Source of the DNA: Hymenobacter setariae
GTDB lineage: Bacteria > Bacteroidota > Bacteroidia > Cytophagales > Hymenobacteraceae
Length of the DNA: 64,000 nt
Direction of reading: 5' to 3'
Assembly: GCF_007713685.1 (NCBI RefSeq)
Contig: NZ_VMRJ01000007.1
Span: 62,001 to 126,000 of the forward strand
Below the pieces are notes generated by a model that was not told where the DNA came from, did not search any database, and was given only the letters and a program-made list of their open reading frames with translations. Every line of letters begins with the position of its first letter. The stretch's first letter is position 1. The translations under genes and the position numbers were made by a program. Positions 9,007 through 16,082 of the stretch are shown here, one piece after another.

Positions 9007-9074
9007 CTTAAATAGTTTTCAATTATTGGCAGCTGACGCTTGGCAATGCCGTAGCAACTACAAAACTCATTTCT

Positions 9075-9668
9075 TTACTTCTTGTACTTAAGCGAATTAA
9101 GTAGCTTAATCATATCGTATTTCACGTACTCTATCACCGGCGCCAGCGAATCATTGGCCGTAGCGGTGCGGAAGTAGAGCGCTGCCCGGAAGAAGTGCTT
9201 GGTGCTGTCGGTGGTATAAAACTGGAACTGACTCGGCACCTCGCCCTCTAGCTCAAATACCGAAGCGCGCATGCCGTTGGGAGTGCGCAGTATTTTCTCT
9301 TCTATTGAAGTGGCTTTAATTTGGTGCTTACCCGTGAGCTTGCGCGCATCTTCCATCATCTTATTATAGAGCTTGCGGTCGCGCACTACATCGGTATAAG
9401 TAATCTGCACATTGGCGTGCAACCGCGGGTAATAGATATTGAGCCAGTCGGGCTGCGCTAGGTACGATGAATCGCGCAGCACCTTGGCGGCCGTCGAATA
9501 TTCAAACTCGTAGGGGTGCCCCGGCCCGAGCACCCGGTAGCGATGGGGCGGCAAGTCGATGCGGTTGTAGCCCTTGGGCTTGGGCGTGTAGTCGGGCGCC
9601 GACGAGCAAGCGGCTACCAGGCTGGCCACCGCCAGCAGCGGCAACCCCCAGAATCGGGAGAAAGTCAT
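9075..9668 (-). CDS. gldD: Gliding motility lipoprotein GldD
   Basis: Lipoprotein of about 197 residues resembling GldD of gliding Bacteroidota: the conserved start of the mature part, PKPKGYNRIDLPPHRY, and a C-terminal helix (EYVKYDMIKLLNSLKY). The lipobox Cys is at residue 21 (SLVAAC). The ATG at 9668 is preferred over an upstream in-frame TTG at 9677 because it gives a standard signal peptide. GldD is needed for gliding and type IX secretion in Flavobacterium johnsoniae; its exact task is unknown. The neighbours ssb, mutY, hup and rng match the order I recall from other gliding Bacteroidota. A TTG-N18-TACCTTTG promoter lies just upstream. Confidence 0.88.
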   Translation of the reverse strand: MTFSRFWGLPLLAVASLVAACSSAPDYTPKPKGYNRIDLPPHRYRVLGPGHPYEFEYSTAAKVLRDSSYLAQPDWLNIYYPRLHANVQITYTDVVRDRKLYNKMMEDARKLTGKHQIKATSIEEKILRTPNGMRASVFELEGEVPSQFQFYTTDSTKHFFRAALYFRTATANDSLAPVIEYVKYDMIKLLNSLKYKK

Positions 9669-9692
9669 GAGATGCAAAAGCCAGAATCAACC

Positions 9693-9721
9693 CAAAGGTA
9701 GCAAGCTGCTATCCGGCCCAA
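9693..9721 (-). promoter_or_regulatory. gldD promoter
   Basis: On the minus strand TTG (9721-9719), an 18-base spacer and TACCTTTG (9700-9693) match the Bacteroidota sigma-A consensus TTG-N17-23-TAnnTTTG exactly. The gldD ATG is about 25 bases beyond the -7 box, so the leader would be very short. Confidence 0.7.
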
Positions 9722-9730
9722 CACCAAAAC

Positions 9731-9751
9731 GCCCCGGCTTGGTGCCGGGGC
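9731..9751 (-). terminator. Hairpin terminator after ssb
   Basis: GCCCCGGC and GCCGGGGC arms around a five-base loop, followed on the minus strand by GTTTTGG. It lies between the ssb stop and the gldD promoter. The T-run is weak, so efficiency is uncertain. Confidence 0.55.
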
Positions 9752-9788
9752 GCGGAGTCTAGGTTCATAACGGAGACTGACTCAACCG

Positions 9789-10211
9789 CTAGAATGGAAG
9801 TTTATCAAGCTCGGGCTCTTGGCGCAGGCTCACGTTTTCCTCAGCACTGGTACTAGGAGCACTGGCATTATTGCCGCCGGCCCGCCCACCTAGGAGCGAA
9901 ATCTCATCGGCGATAATCTCGGTGATATAGCGCGTTTGCTGGTCTTTATCTTGGTACTGGCGAGTGCGCAGTTTGCCTTCTATATATACCTGGGTGCCCT
10001 TTTTAAGGTACTTCTCAGCCAGCTCTGCCAAGCCGCGCCACGCCGAGATGTTGTGCCACTCGGTACGCTCGACACGGGTACCCTGCTTGTCTTTATAATA
10101 TTCGTTGGTAGCCAAGGTAAAGTGCGCCACACTATTCCCGCTCTCAAGGTGGCGTATTTCGGGGTCTTTACCGAGGTTGCCTACCAGAATTACTTTGTTT
10201 ACTCCGGCCAT
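9789..10211 (-). CDS. ssb: Single-stranded DNA-binding protein
   Basis: SSB of 140 residues that coats single-stranded DNA during replication and repair. The OB fold starts at NKVILVGNLGKDPEIR and includes EWHNISAWRGLAELAEKYLKKG. A Ser/Ala-rich linker leads to a C-terminal tip that ends in DKLPF, a variant of the acidic DDIPF-type tip that binds partner proteins. The ATG at 10211 is chosen; the frame is open to a GTG at 10262, but that would add 17 non-conserved residues and no SSB starts that way. It has its own promoter at 10309-10335. Confidence 0.95.
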   Translation of the reverse strand: MAGVNKVILVGNLGKDPEIRHLESGNSVAHFTLATNEYYKDKQGTRVERTEWHNISAWRGLAELAEKYLKKGTQVYIEGKLRTRQYQDKDQQTRYITEIIADEISLLGGRAGGNNASAPSTSAEENVSLRQEPELDKLPF

Positions 10212-10308
10212 GTTGTTGCTAGTCTTTGCTAGTTTAAAAAGTGAAATGCAAGCTGTCGCCACCTAGGGTGTTCGACAGTTTAAAATTACGAATAGCGACC
10301 GGCATTTG

Positions 10309-10335
10309 CAAATATAATTGGCAATTTTTTACCAA
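10309..10335 (-). promoter_or_regulatory. ssb promoter
   Basis: On the minus strand TTG (10335-10333, within TTTTGG), 16 bases, then TATATTTG (10316-10309), an exact TAnnTTTG box. The predicted transcript starts near 10302 and has a leader of about 90 bases. It places ssb in a separate unit from mutY. Confidence 0.6.
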
Positions 10336-10360
10336 AAATAATAGCAAGCAATACGGCTCC

Positions 10361-11467
10361 TCACTTAGCCTTAGCCAAGTAATTGCTAATGAGAACAGGC
10401 TTAGGCAGGGCTTCTATTTCGCTAGCGGAGTAGGACCGCAAGCCTAGGTCGCGCGCGGCGGTCTCGGGCAGGGCAGCGGCTAGCTCCACTGCATGGAAGC
10501 GAGCCTCGAGCTTCTGGTGACTCAGCACGTGGCGCAAGGTGGGGGCTGGCCGGTCCTCAGCTACGTGGCTAGTGACCAGCGTTCCTCCTAGGGCTTCAAC
10601 ATGGCGCACAACTTCGGCCGCGGACATGGTGGCCGCATCGGTTTCGGCCAGCGCAAAGTCATATAGCCCTTGCCAGATGTCGCCGCCCGGCCGCTCTTTT
10701 AAATAAAGCCTCTCACCATGGCGCAGCACGAAATAGTGGAAGTACCGCGTGCGCACCGCTTTGGCCTTGGCCTTGACCGGTAGCAACGTTACCTGCCCGT
10801 GCTGAAATGCCCAGCACTGGCTTTGTAAGGGGCAAAATAGACAATCGGGCTTGAGTGGCGTGCACTGCAAAGCCCCAAACTCCATAATGGCTTGGTTGAA
10901 CTCAGCAGCGTGGGCCGGGGGCAAGTGCTGGTCGGCCACAGCCTGAAACTCCTTGCGCGAAGCAGGCGCTGCAATATCAGAATGCAGCCCGAAAATGCGA
11001 GCCAATACGCGAAAAACGTTGCCATCGAGCACGGCCACAGCCTCGTCGAACGCAAAAGATGCGATAGCCGCTGCTGTGTAAGGCCCTACTCCTTTAAGCT
11101 GGCGCAGCCCAGCATAGGTACTCGGAAACTGCCCGTCAAACTCGCGCACCACCTGCTGGGCCGTGTGGTGCATGTTGCGAGCGCGGGAGTAGTAGCCCAG
11201 GCCTTGCCAGTGGCGCAGCACTTCCTGCTCGGGGGCAGCAGCCAAGTCTTGCACAGTAGGGTAAGAAGTCAGAAAATCAAGATAATACGGCAGGCCTTGC
11301 GCGACGCGCGTCTGCTGTAGAATAACTTCAGATAGCCATATAGCATAGGGATTGCGGGTATGGCGCCAAGGCAAGTCGCGGCGGTGGCGCGGATACCAAT
11401 TTAGCAAAGCCGAAGCTAGGAACGACGGGGCTGGCGAAGCCGCCGCCGGAGCGGTAGGAACAAGCAA
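10361..11467 (-). CDS. mutY: A/G-specific adenine glycosylase MutY
   Basis: DNA repair glycosylase that removes A opposite 8-oxoguanine. Visible: catalytic Glu in LSEVILQQTRV, helix-hairpin-helix LKGVGPYTAAAI, catalytic Asp in VAVLDGNVFRV, the four iron-sulfur Cys with C-X6-C-X2-C-X5-C spacing (CTPLKPDCLFCPLQSQC), and a NUDIX-like C-terminal domain with LRHVLSHQKLEARF. The start is uncertain. No in-frame ATG exists before the conserved domain; TTG codons at 11512, 11500 and 11467 are possible. 11467 is chosen because the longer versions add a hydrophobic leader foreign to MutY and overlap promoter sequence. Divergent from hup. Confidence 0.92.
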   Translation of the reverse strand: MLVPTAPAAASPAPSFLASALLNWYPRHRRDLPWRHTRNPYAIWLSEVILQQTRVAQGLPYYLDFLTSYPTVQDLAAAPEQEVLRHWQGLGYYSRARNMHHTAQQVVREFDGQFPSTYAGLRQLKGVGPYTAAAIASFAFDEAVAVLDGNVFRVLARIFGLHSDIAAPASRKEFQAVADQHLPPAHAAEFNQAIMEFGALQCTPLKPDCLFCPLQSQCWAFQHGQVTLLPVKAKAKAVRTRYFHYFVLRHGERLYLKERPGGDIWQGLYDFALAETDAATMSAAEVVRHVEALGGTLVTSHVAEDRPAPTLRHVLSHQKLEARFHAVELAAALPETAARDLGLRSYSASEIEALPKPVLISNYLAKAK

Positions 11468-11486
11468 GAGAATGAGGCAGAATATT

Positions 11487-11546
11487 TTGACAAAGGTCAA
11501 TTTTGAGGTCAACCATTGGCCAAACGAAAAAAAAGGAGTACCTTTG
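11487..11546. promoter_or_regulatory. Divergent mutY/hup promoter region
   Basis: For hup on the plus strand: TTG (11516-11518), 20 bases, TACCTTTG (11539-11546), an exact match to the Bacteroidota consensus. For mutY on the minus strand: TTTG (11524-11521), 22 bases, GACCTTTG (11498-11491), one mismatch from consensus. The same stretch holds a TTGAC-AAAG-GTCAA dyad (11487-11500) and a direct repeat AGGTCAA (11494-11500 and 11506-11512), which could be an operator. Confidence 0.6.
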
Positions 11547-11656
11547 TGGTCCGATTTCCAATGGCAACCCCTTACCGGGCAAGGGCTTACGCCGGAAAAC
11601 GGAGGATTAAGCGTCCGACAAAATCATTTTTTTCACTTCCAGTACCCCTTACCAAC

Positions 11657-12001
11657 GTGACCAAAGCTGAGGTAATTTCCGAAATTTCGCAGAAAACCGG
11701 CATCGAGAAAGCCGATGTGCTGACGACCGTAGAAGCCTTCTTCAAAGTAGTGAAGGACTCTATGACTGAGGGCCATAATATTTACGTGCGTGGCTTCGGC
11801 TCGTTTGTGAACAAGAAGCGTGCCCGCAAAGTAGCCCGCAACATCTCTAAAAACACGTCGCTCATCATCGACGAGCACTACATTCCGAGCTTCAAGCCCA
11901 GCAAGACGTTCGTAGCCAAAATCAAAGGCAGCAAAAAAGTAGTTGGCGAAGATGCCGCTCCCAAAGCCAAAGCTCCCAAGGCTAAAAAGGCTAAATCCTA
12001 G
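11657..12001 (+). CDS. hup: HU family DNA-binding protein
   Basis: Nucleoid protein of 114 residues. It starts TKAEVISEISQKTGI, has the DNA-binding arm region around GFGSFVNKKRARKVARN and ISKNTSLIIDEHYIPSFKPSK, and ends with a Lys/Ala/Pro-rich tail (KAPKAKKAKS) that would add DNA contacts. The GTG at 11657 is chosen because HU proteins begin at this TKAE segment. The frame is open upstream to 11516, but that part contains the promoter and encodes a non-HU Arg-rich stretch. An ATG at 11561 is the other option and would give a 32-residue basic extension. Followed by a large inverted repeat. Confidence 0.9.
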   Translation: MTKAEVISEISQKTGIEKADVLTTVEAFFKVVKDSMTEGHNIYVRGFGSFVNKKRARKVARNISKNTSLIIDEHYIPSFKPSKTFVAKIKGSKKVVGEDAAPKAKAPKAKKAKS

Positions 12002-12021
12002 TTTGAGTTGAAGTGAAAAGT

Positions 12022-12098
12022 GATGGGGTGAGAAGGTTAGCGTGGTGATAGCCAGCCCGTTGGGTTTTAGCTATTGTCTCCGGCCTTCTCACCCCATC
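12022..12098. repeat. 15-bp perfect inverted repeat with a 47-base loop
   Basis: GATGGGGTGAGAAGG (12022-12036) and CCTTCTCACCCCATC (12084-12098) flank 47 bases, filling most of the hup-TPR spacer. It may act as hup terminator (a T/C-rich stretch follows) or be a remnant of a mobile repeat. Confidence 0.6.
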
Positions 12099-12123
12099 GC
12101 TTTCTTACTGCTTTTCTTTCTCT

Positions 12124-13059
12124 ATGTCTCTTTCCCGCACTGGTACGCATCAAGCTTTGCTGCTGGTTGGCGCTTTAGCGCTAGCCGGAGGGCTCTACGC
12201 TTTGCCTAAGGGTATTGTGAAGCCCAAGGAAAGTAAAGCCGAGTTAACTCAGGACGCTGCCCGCACTGCCAATCGCGACGGTGGCGGCATGGCCACCAAC
12301 GGCTCAAAAACCGAGGCTTCCTCGGGCCCACGCCCAGCTGAAACAGCTACCGTTGGGCCAAATGAAGCTGGAGGCACGGCTGCCGCACCGCACACGCAGG
12401 CCAATGCTACGCAGCGCCGCGAGCTCAATGGGCTGCTGGCTAAATACAAGGCGACTACCGACGCGGCCACCCGCCGCCAAGTATCTCTGGACCTAGGCAG
12501 CCGCTACGAAGCCGTGCAACGCTTCGACAGTGCGGGGTATTACTACGCGGAAGTGGCACTGGCACAGCCCGCCGAAAAGGCGTGGCAAAAGGCCGCCGAT
12601 GCCTACTTCCAAGCTTATAGCTTCGCCTCGTCAGAAGCCAGAAAGAAAATGCTAGGCGAAAGGGCGCGGGAACTGTACGACAACGTACTTACCGCCAACC
12701 CTAACAACCTAGATGCTAAGACCAACCTAGGCATGGCTTACATGAGCAGCGACAACCCTGTGAAGGGAATTACGCTGCTGCGTGAGGTACTGGAGCAGGA
12801 CCCCAAAAACGAAAAGGTACTGTATAACCTAGGCGTTTTGGCGATTCAAAGCAACCAGTACGACAAAGCTGCTGAGCGCTTTGCACAGCTCGTCCAAGTC
12901 AACCCCAATAACGTAGAAGGCCAGTTTTACCTGGGTGTGACGCTAGCTCGGACCAACCGAGCCGCGGGTGCCAAGGCGGCCTTTCTCAAGGCGAAAAGCC
13001 TCAGCCAAGACCCGGCCCTAGCCGCGTCGGTGGAGGAAGAACTTGCCAAGCTTCAGTAG
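12124..13059 (+). CDS. TPR-repeat protein with N-terminal membrane anchor
   Basis: Protein of 311 residues. A hydrophobic segment at residues 11-27 is a membrane anchor or uncleaved signal; a Thr/Ala/Gly/Pro-rich linker follows (about 40-100). The C-terminal half has at least three tetratricopeptide repeats, with signatures such as NNLDAKTNLGMAYM, NEKVLYNLGVLAIQ and NNVEGQFYLGVTLA. TPR proteins act as protein-interaction scaffolds; the partner is unknown. The position between hup and rng is one I recall for TPR genes in related genomes. Probably envelope-attached with the repeats outside the cytoplasm. Confidence 0.8.
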   Translation: MSLSRTGTHQALLLVGALALAGGLYALPKGIVKPKESKAELTQDAARTANRDGGGMATNGSKTEASSGPRPAETATVGPNEAGGTAAAPHTQANATQRRELNGLLAKYKATTDAATRRQVSLDLGSRYEAVQRFDSAGYYYAEVALAQPAEKAWQKAADAYFQAYSFASSEARKKMLGERARELYDNVLTANPNNLDAKTNLGMAYMSSDNPVKGITLLREVLEQDPKNEKVLYNLGVLAIQSNQYDKAAERFAQLVQVNPNNVEGQFYLGVTLARTNRAAGAKAAFLKAKSLSQDPALAASVEEELAKLQ

Positions 13060-13159
13060 GGCGCCTACCAGCCAGCCAGTTATTATGCGTAACTTGCCGG
13101 GCTAATTTGGCTTACCCTACTTCTAGATACCTCATTTCTAACTTTTAACTCATCCGAAG

Positions 13160-13249
13160 ATGCCCTGCGGTAAAAAACGTAAACGCCATAAAATCGCCAC
13201 CCACAAGCGCAAGAAGCGCCTGCGCAAGAACCGCCACAAGAAGAAGTAA
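13160..13249 (+). CDS. AURKAIP1/COX24-domain mini-protein (bS22/mS38-like)
   Basis: A 29-residue, extremely basic protein. It begins MPCGKKRKRHK and ends RLRKNRHKKK; 20 of its 29 residues are Lys, Arg or His. It matches the short AURKAIP1/COX24-domain proteins annotated across Bacteroidota, related to mitochondrial ribosomal protein mS38 and actinobacterial bS22, which bind the small subunit near helix 44 of 16S rRNA. Ribosome binding is inferred from that family. It lies 100 bases after the TPR gene and 249 bases before rng, the RNase that matures 16S rRNA, which fits a ribosomal role. It is easily missed because of its size. Confidence 0.82.
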   Translation: MPCGKKRKRHKIATHKRKKRLRKNRHKKK

Positions 13250-13498
13250 TCTTCTGACTTCGTGCGGTGTAGGGGGCGGGGCGACTGGCAGCAATGCTAG
13301 CCGCCCGCCTATCTCTCACGTAGCCTCCGCCACGCGGACGACTAACGTGGTGTGCCAGCCGGCTTCGCTGAGCGAAGTTGGGGCCGTGGCTCGCGAGGGG
13401 AAGCTGGGACACTCTTGGTCCTGGCTTCCCTTTTGCCAGTTTCGGGGCAACCCATGTCGGCGAAGCCGGCCTAGGGCTATTTTAACCAACCTAATACG
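13250..13498 (+). promoter_or_regulatory. Structured leader upstream of rng
   Basis: The 249 bases before rng contain no ORF worth calling but several dyads: GCCGGCTTCG (13359-13368) pairs with CGAAGCCGGC (13461-13470); CTTCGCT/AGCGAAG forms a local hairpin at about 13364; and GGAAGC/GCTTCC pair around 13400-13430. No TAnnTTTG box is seen. A folded 5' leader is plausible. Confidence 0.4.
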
Positions 13499-15115
13499 TT
13501 GAGCAATGAATTAATAATCAATTCGACCCCCGAGGGTGAGCGGATTGCCTTGCTCCAGGATAAGCGGCTGATTGAGTATCATTTCGACCGCAACGACACC
13601 AACTATGCAGTAGGTGACATTTTCCTGGGCACCGTGCGAAAGGTGATGCCGGGCCTCAACGCGGCTTTTGTGGATATTGGCTCCGAGAAGGATGCCTTTC
13701 TGCACTATGGCGACCTAGGTGAGCAGTACCCCTCCCTCAATAAGTGGGTAACCAGCGTAATGAAGCATCAGGCTCAAACCGCTGGCCTAGAAAAATTTAC
13801 CCTAGAGCCGCCCCTCGAAAAAGTAGGCAAGGCCGATAGCGTGTTCAAGAAAGGCCAAGCCATCTTGGTGCAGGTTATAAAGGAGCCCATTTCGACCAAG
13901 GGGCCACGGGTAAGTACCGATATTTCGATGGCGGGCCGCTACTTGGTATTGATGCCTTTTACCAATACCATCAGCGTTTCCAAGAAAATAGTTAGCAAAG
14001 CAGAACGCGACCGGCTTAAGCGGCTCATTGCCAGCATTAAGCCCGATGGCTTCGGCGTTATTATCCGTACCGTGGCCGAAGGCCGCGAAGTCGCCGAGCT
14101 CGACAAAGACATGCAGAGCATGGTCGAGAACTGGGAGACCCTATATGCTAACCTGCGCAAGGGTCAGCCTCGCGACAAGGTATTGGGTGAGCTCGGCCGC
14201 ACCTCGTCGATGCTGCGCGATATGCTCAACGAGTCGTTTGACTCGATTGTGGTAGACACGCCGGCGCGGTTTGAGGAAATGCGCGATTACGTGCAGAAAA
14301 TCGCCCCCGACCGTGCGGGCTTGGTGAAGCTGCATAATAACAAAGCCAAGGTTTTTGAGCACCTAGGGATTGAAAAGCAGCTCAAAACGCTGTTTGGCAA
14401 GACGGTGAGTGTGCCGGGCGGCGGCTACCTCGTGATAGAGCACACCGAGGCGCTACACGTAGTAGACGTCAACTCGGGCTCGAAGAGCAACCAGGAGAAC
14501 GACCAAGAGGCTACGGCCCTTATGATTAATCTACTGGCTGCTAAAGAAGTAGCTCGGCAATTACGCCTGCGCGACATGGGCGGCATCATCGTGGTTGACT
14601 TCATTGATATGCGCGCCGCTGAGAGCCGCAAGAAGGTGGAGGATGCGGTGTACCACATCATGAAGCAGGATAAGGCCAAGTTTACCATCTTGCCTATCAC
14701 CAAGTTTGGGTTGATGCAGATAACCCGCCAGCGGGTGCGCCCGGCCGAAACCATTGTGACTGGCGAGGTATGCCCTACTTGCGGCGGCACCGGCAAGATT
14801 TCGGCTTCTATTCAGGTCACGGACGAGATTGACAACAGTATCGACGACCTGTTGCTCAACCAAAACCAAACCGGTATTACACTCTACGTGCATCCTTTCC
14901 TGCACGCGTTCTACACCAAAGGCTTGGTATCGCGGCAGATGAAGTGGTACCTGAAATACTACAAATGGGTGAAGGTGATGAAGGACACTTCCCTAGGTCT
15001 CACCGACTTCCGCATCGAGGACGAGCATGGCGAGCAGATAGAACTGCACTCGGCAGCCGCCGCCATGGCTCGCGCCCAAGACCGCGAAATGCCACATATC
15101 GAGACCACCGAGTAA
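13499..15115 (+). CDS. rng: Ribonuclease G/E family endoribonuclease
   Basis: RNase E/G family enzyme of 538 residues that cuts single-stranded RNA, matures the 5' end of 16S rRNA and starts mRNA decay. An S1 RNA-binding domain is near the N-terminus (about 35-140). The DNase I-like catalytic core has Asp323 in HVVDVNSG and Asp367 in GIIVVDFIDM; the zinc-link Cys425 and Cys428 are in CPTCGGTG. There is no long C-terminal scaffold domain, so it is closer to RNase G than to E. The start is TTG at 13499 (MSNELII after initiation); no in-frame ATG lies before the S1 domain. A 24-bp-arm terminator follows. Confidence 0.95.
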   Translation: MSNELIINSTPEGERIALLQDKRLIEYHFDRNDTNYAVGDIFLGTVRKVMPGLNAAFVDIGSEKDAFLHYGDLGEQYPSLNKWVTSVMKHQAQTAGLEKFTLEPPLEKVGKADSVFKKGQAILVQVIKEPISTKGPRVSTDISMAGRYLVLMPFTNTISVSKKIVSKAERDRLKRLIASIKPDGFGVIIRTVAEGREVAELDKDMQSMVENWETLYANLRKGQPRDKVLGELGRTSSMLRDMLNESFDSIVVDTPARFEEMRDYVQKIAPDRAGLVKLHNNKAKVFEHLGIEKQLKTLFGKTVSVPGGGYLVIEHTEALHVVDVNSGSKSNQENDQEATALMINLLAAKEVARQLRLRDMGGIIVVDFIDMRAAESRKKVEDAVYHIMKQDKAKFTILPITKFGLMQITRQRVRPAETIVTGEVCPTCGGTGKISASIQVTDEIDNSIDDLLLNQNQTGITLYVHPFLHAFYTKGLVSRQMKWYLKYYKWVKVMKDTSLGLTDFRIEDEHGEQIELHSAAAAMARAQDREMPHIETTE

Positions 15116-15170
15116 AACGCATTTAATAACTGTCGCGAATATACTTGGCTACGCCGAGCTGATTACGTAG

Positions 15171-15224
15171 AAGATTGATAAAGAAAAAGCCGCCCTCTCA
15201 GGCGGCTTTTTCTTTATCAATCTT
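15171..15224. terminator. Bidirectional terminator with 24-bp perfect arms
   Basis: AAGATTGATAAAG...GCCGCC (15171-15194), loop CTCTCA, and the exact complement (15201-15224), with T-runs on both strands. It separates convergent rng and the beta-barrel gene. Confidence 0.9.
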
Positions 15225-15313
15225 CTGAAATTTTAGCTCTTATCTGTTAAGCTATTCAACCTGTAGGAGGCGAGAATATCTGCGAAATCCGACAAATCCG
15301 TTCTACTCTGCAG

Positions 15314-15997
15314 TTAGAACTTGAGGCCTAGGTCGAGCGCAAAGACACTGTTCTTGATGTTTACATCGCTGAAGCCGCGGGTACGCTCGAAATAGCGGTC
15401 AAAATCAATTAGGCCGTGGTGGTAGCTGAGGCCAGCGAGCAGCTTGGTACTTTGGCCGAGTTGATACTCGACACCGGCCCCGCCAATGATGTTGGCATCG
15501 ATGTCAAAAACGTGTTTACCAGCTTTGGTTTGGTTGTTATTGTCGTAGAGGTCAGTGTAGTATTTATCGCCATTGATACGCACCTGCACGGGCACCGCCA
15601 ACGAGCCGCCTACTTGAAAGTAAACGCGGGTATCAGGCGCTACCTCATTAGTAAAGAGCTTAATAGTGAGGGGCAGCTCGAGGTACTGCATGGCTATTTT
15701 CTGCTCTACCCGGGCCACTCCTGGGCGAGCAGAGGTTTGCTCGTTGTAGCTGATTGTGCCCCCTTTCCCGGTCAGGAACAAGCCCGTATTGAAGGCGTAG
15801 TTCTCCCCAAAGAAGTAATCCATGAAAACCCCGCCGCCGAAGCTGAATTTAGAGCTTTCGGAGCTAAATGAAGTGCCCGACGGCGAATCGGGACGCAAAT
15901 ACGCGATAGAAGGCGATACCTTCAAGCCAATTTCAACCTGCGCGAAGGCAGCAGGGGCCAGGGCCAAGGCGGCTACGGTGAGGAGTATTTTTTTCAT
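15314..15997 (-). CDS. Outer membrane beta-barrel protein
   Basis: Protein of 227 residues with a signal peptide (MKKILLTVAALALAPAAFA) and a mature part of alternating amphipathic strands. It ends in SVFALDLGLKF, the terminal Phe typical of outer membrane barrels. It resembles the PorT-like small barrel family (Pfam outer membrane beta-barrel domain), probably eight strands. Function unknown; such barrels are common in Bacteroidota envelopes and often immunogenic or structural. It is transcribed alone, divergently from gldB. PorT itself is longer and I would not equate the two. Confidence 0.8.
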   Translation of the reverse strand: MKKILLTVAALALAPAAFAQVEIGLKVSPSIAYLRPDSPSGTSFSSESSKFSFGGGVFMDYFFGENYAFNTGLFLTGKGGTISYNEQTSARPGVARVEQKIAMQYLELPLTIKLFTNEVAPDTRVYFQVGGSLAVPVQVRINGDKYYTDLYDNNNQTKAGKHVFDIDANIIGGAGVEYQLGQSTKLLAGLSYHHGLIDFDRYFERTRGFSDVNIKNSVFALDLGLKF

Positions 15998-16082
15998 AAA
16001 GTGAAAATGGAACGGCTATCAGGCACTTGACAGTATAGCACGACGTTGGAAAAGTGTAATTTTACGCGAAATTAACCTAGCC

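Noticed and set aside
10212..10262. Upstream extension of ssb
   Set aside because: It adds 17 non-conserved residues from a GTG; the ATG at 10211 matches the normal SSB start.
11516..11656. N-terminal extension of HU (frame open from 11516)
   Set aside because: The stretch contains the hup promoter boxes and encodes an Arg-rich segment absent from HU proteins; the GTG at 11657 gives the conserved start.
13083..13412. 109-codon minus-strand ORF covering the AURKAIP1-like gene and rng leader
   Set aside because: It is antisense to a conserved mini-gene, Arg/Ser-rich and without features of a real protein.
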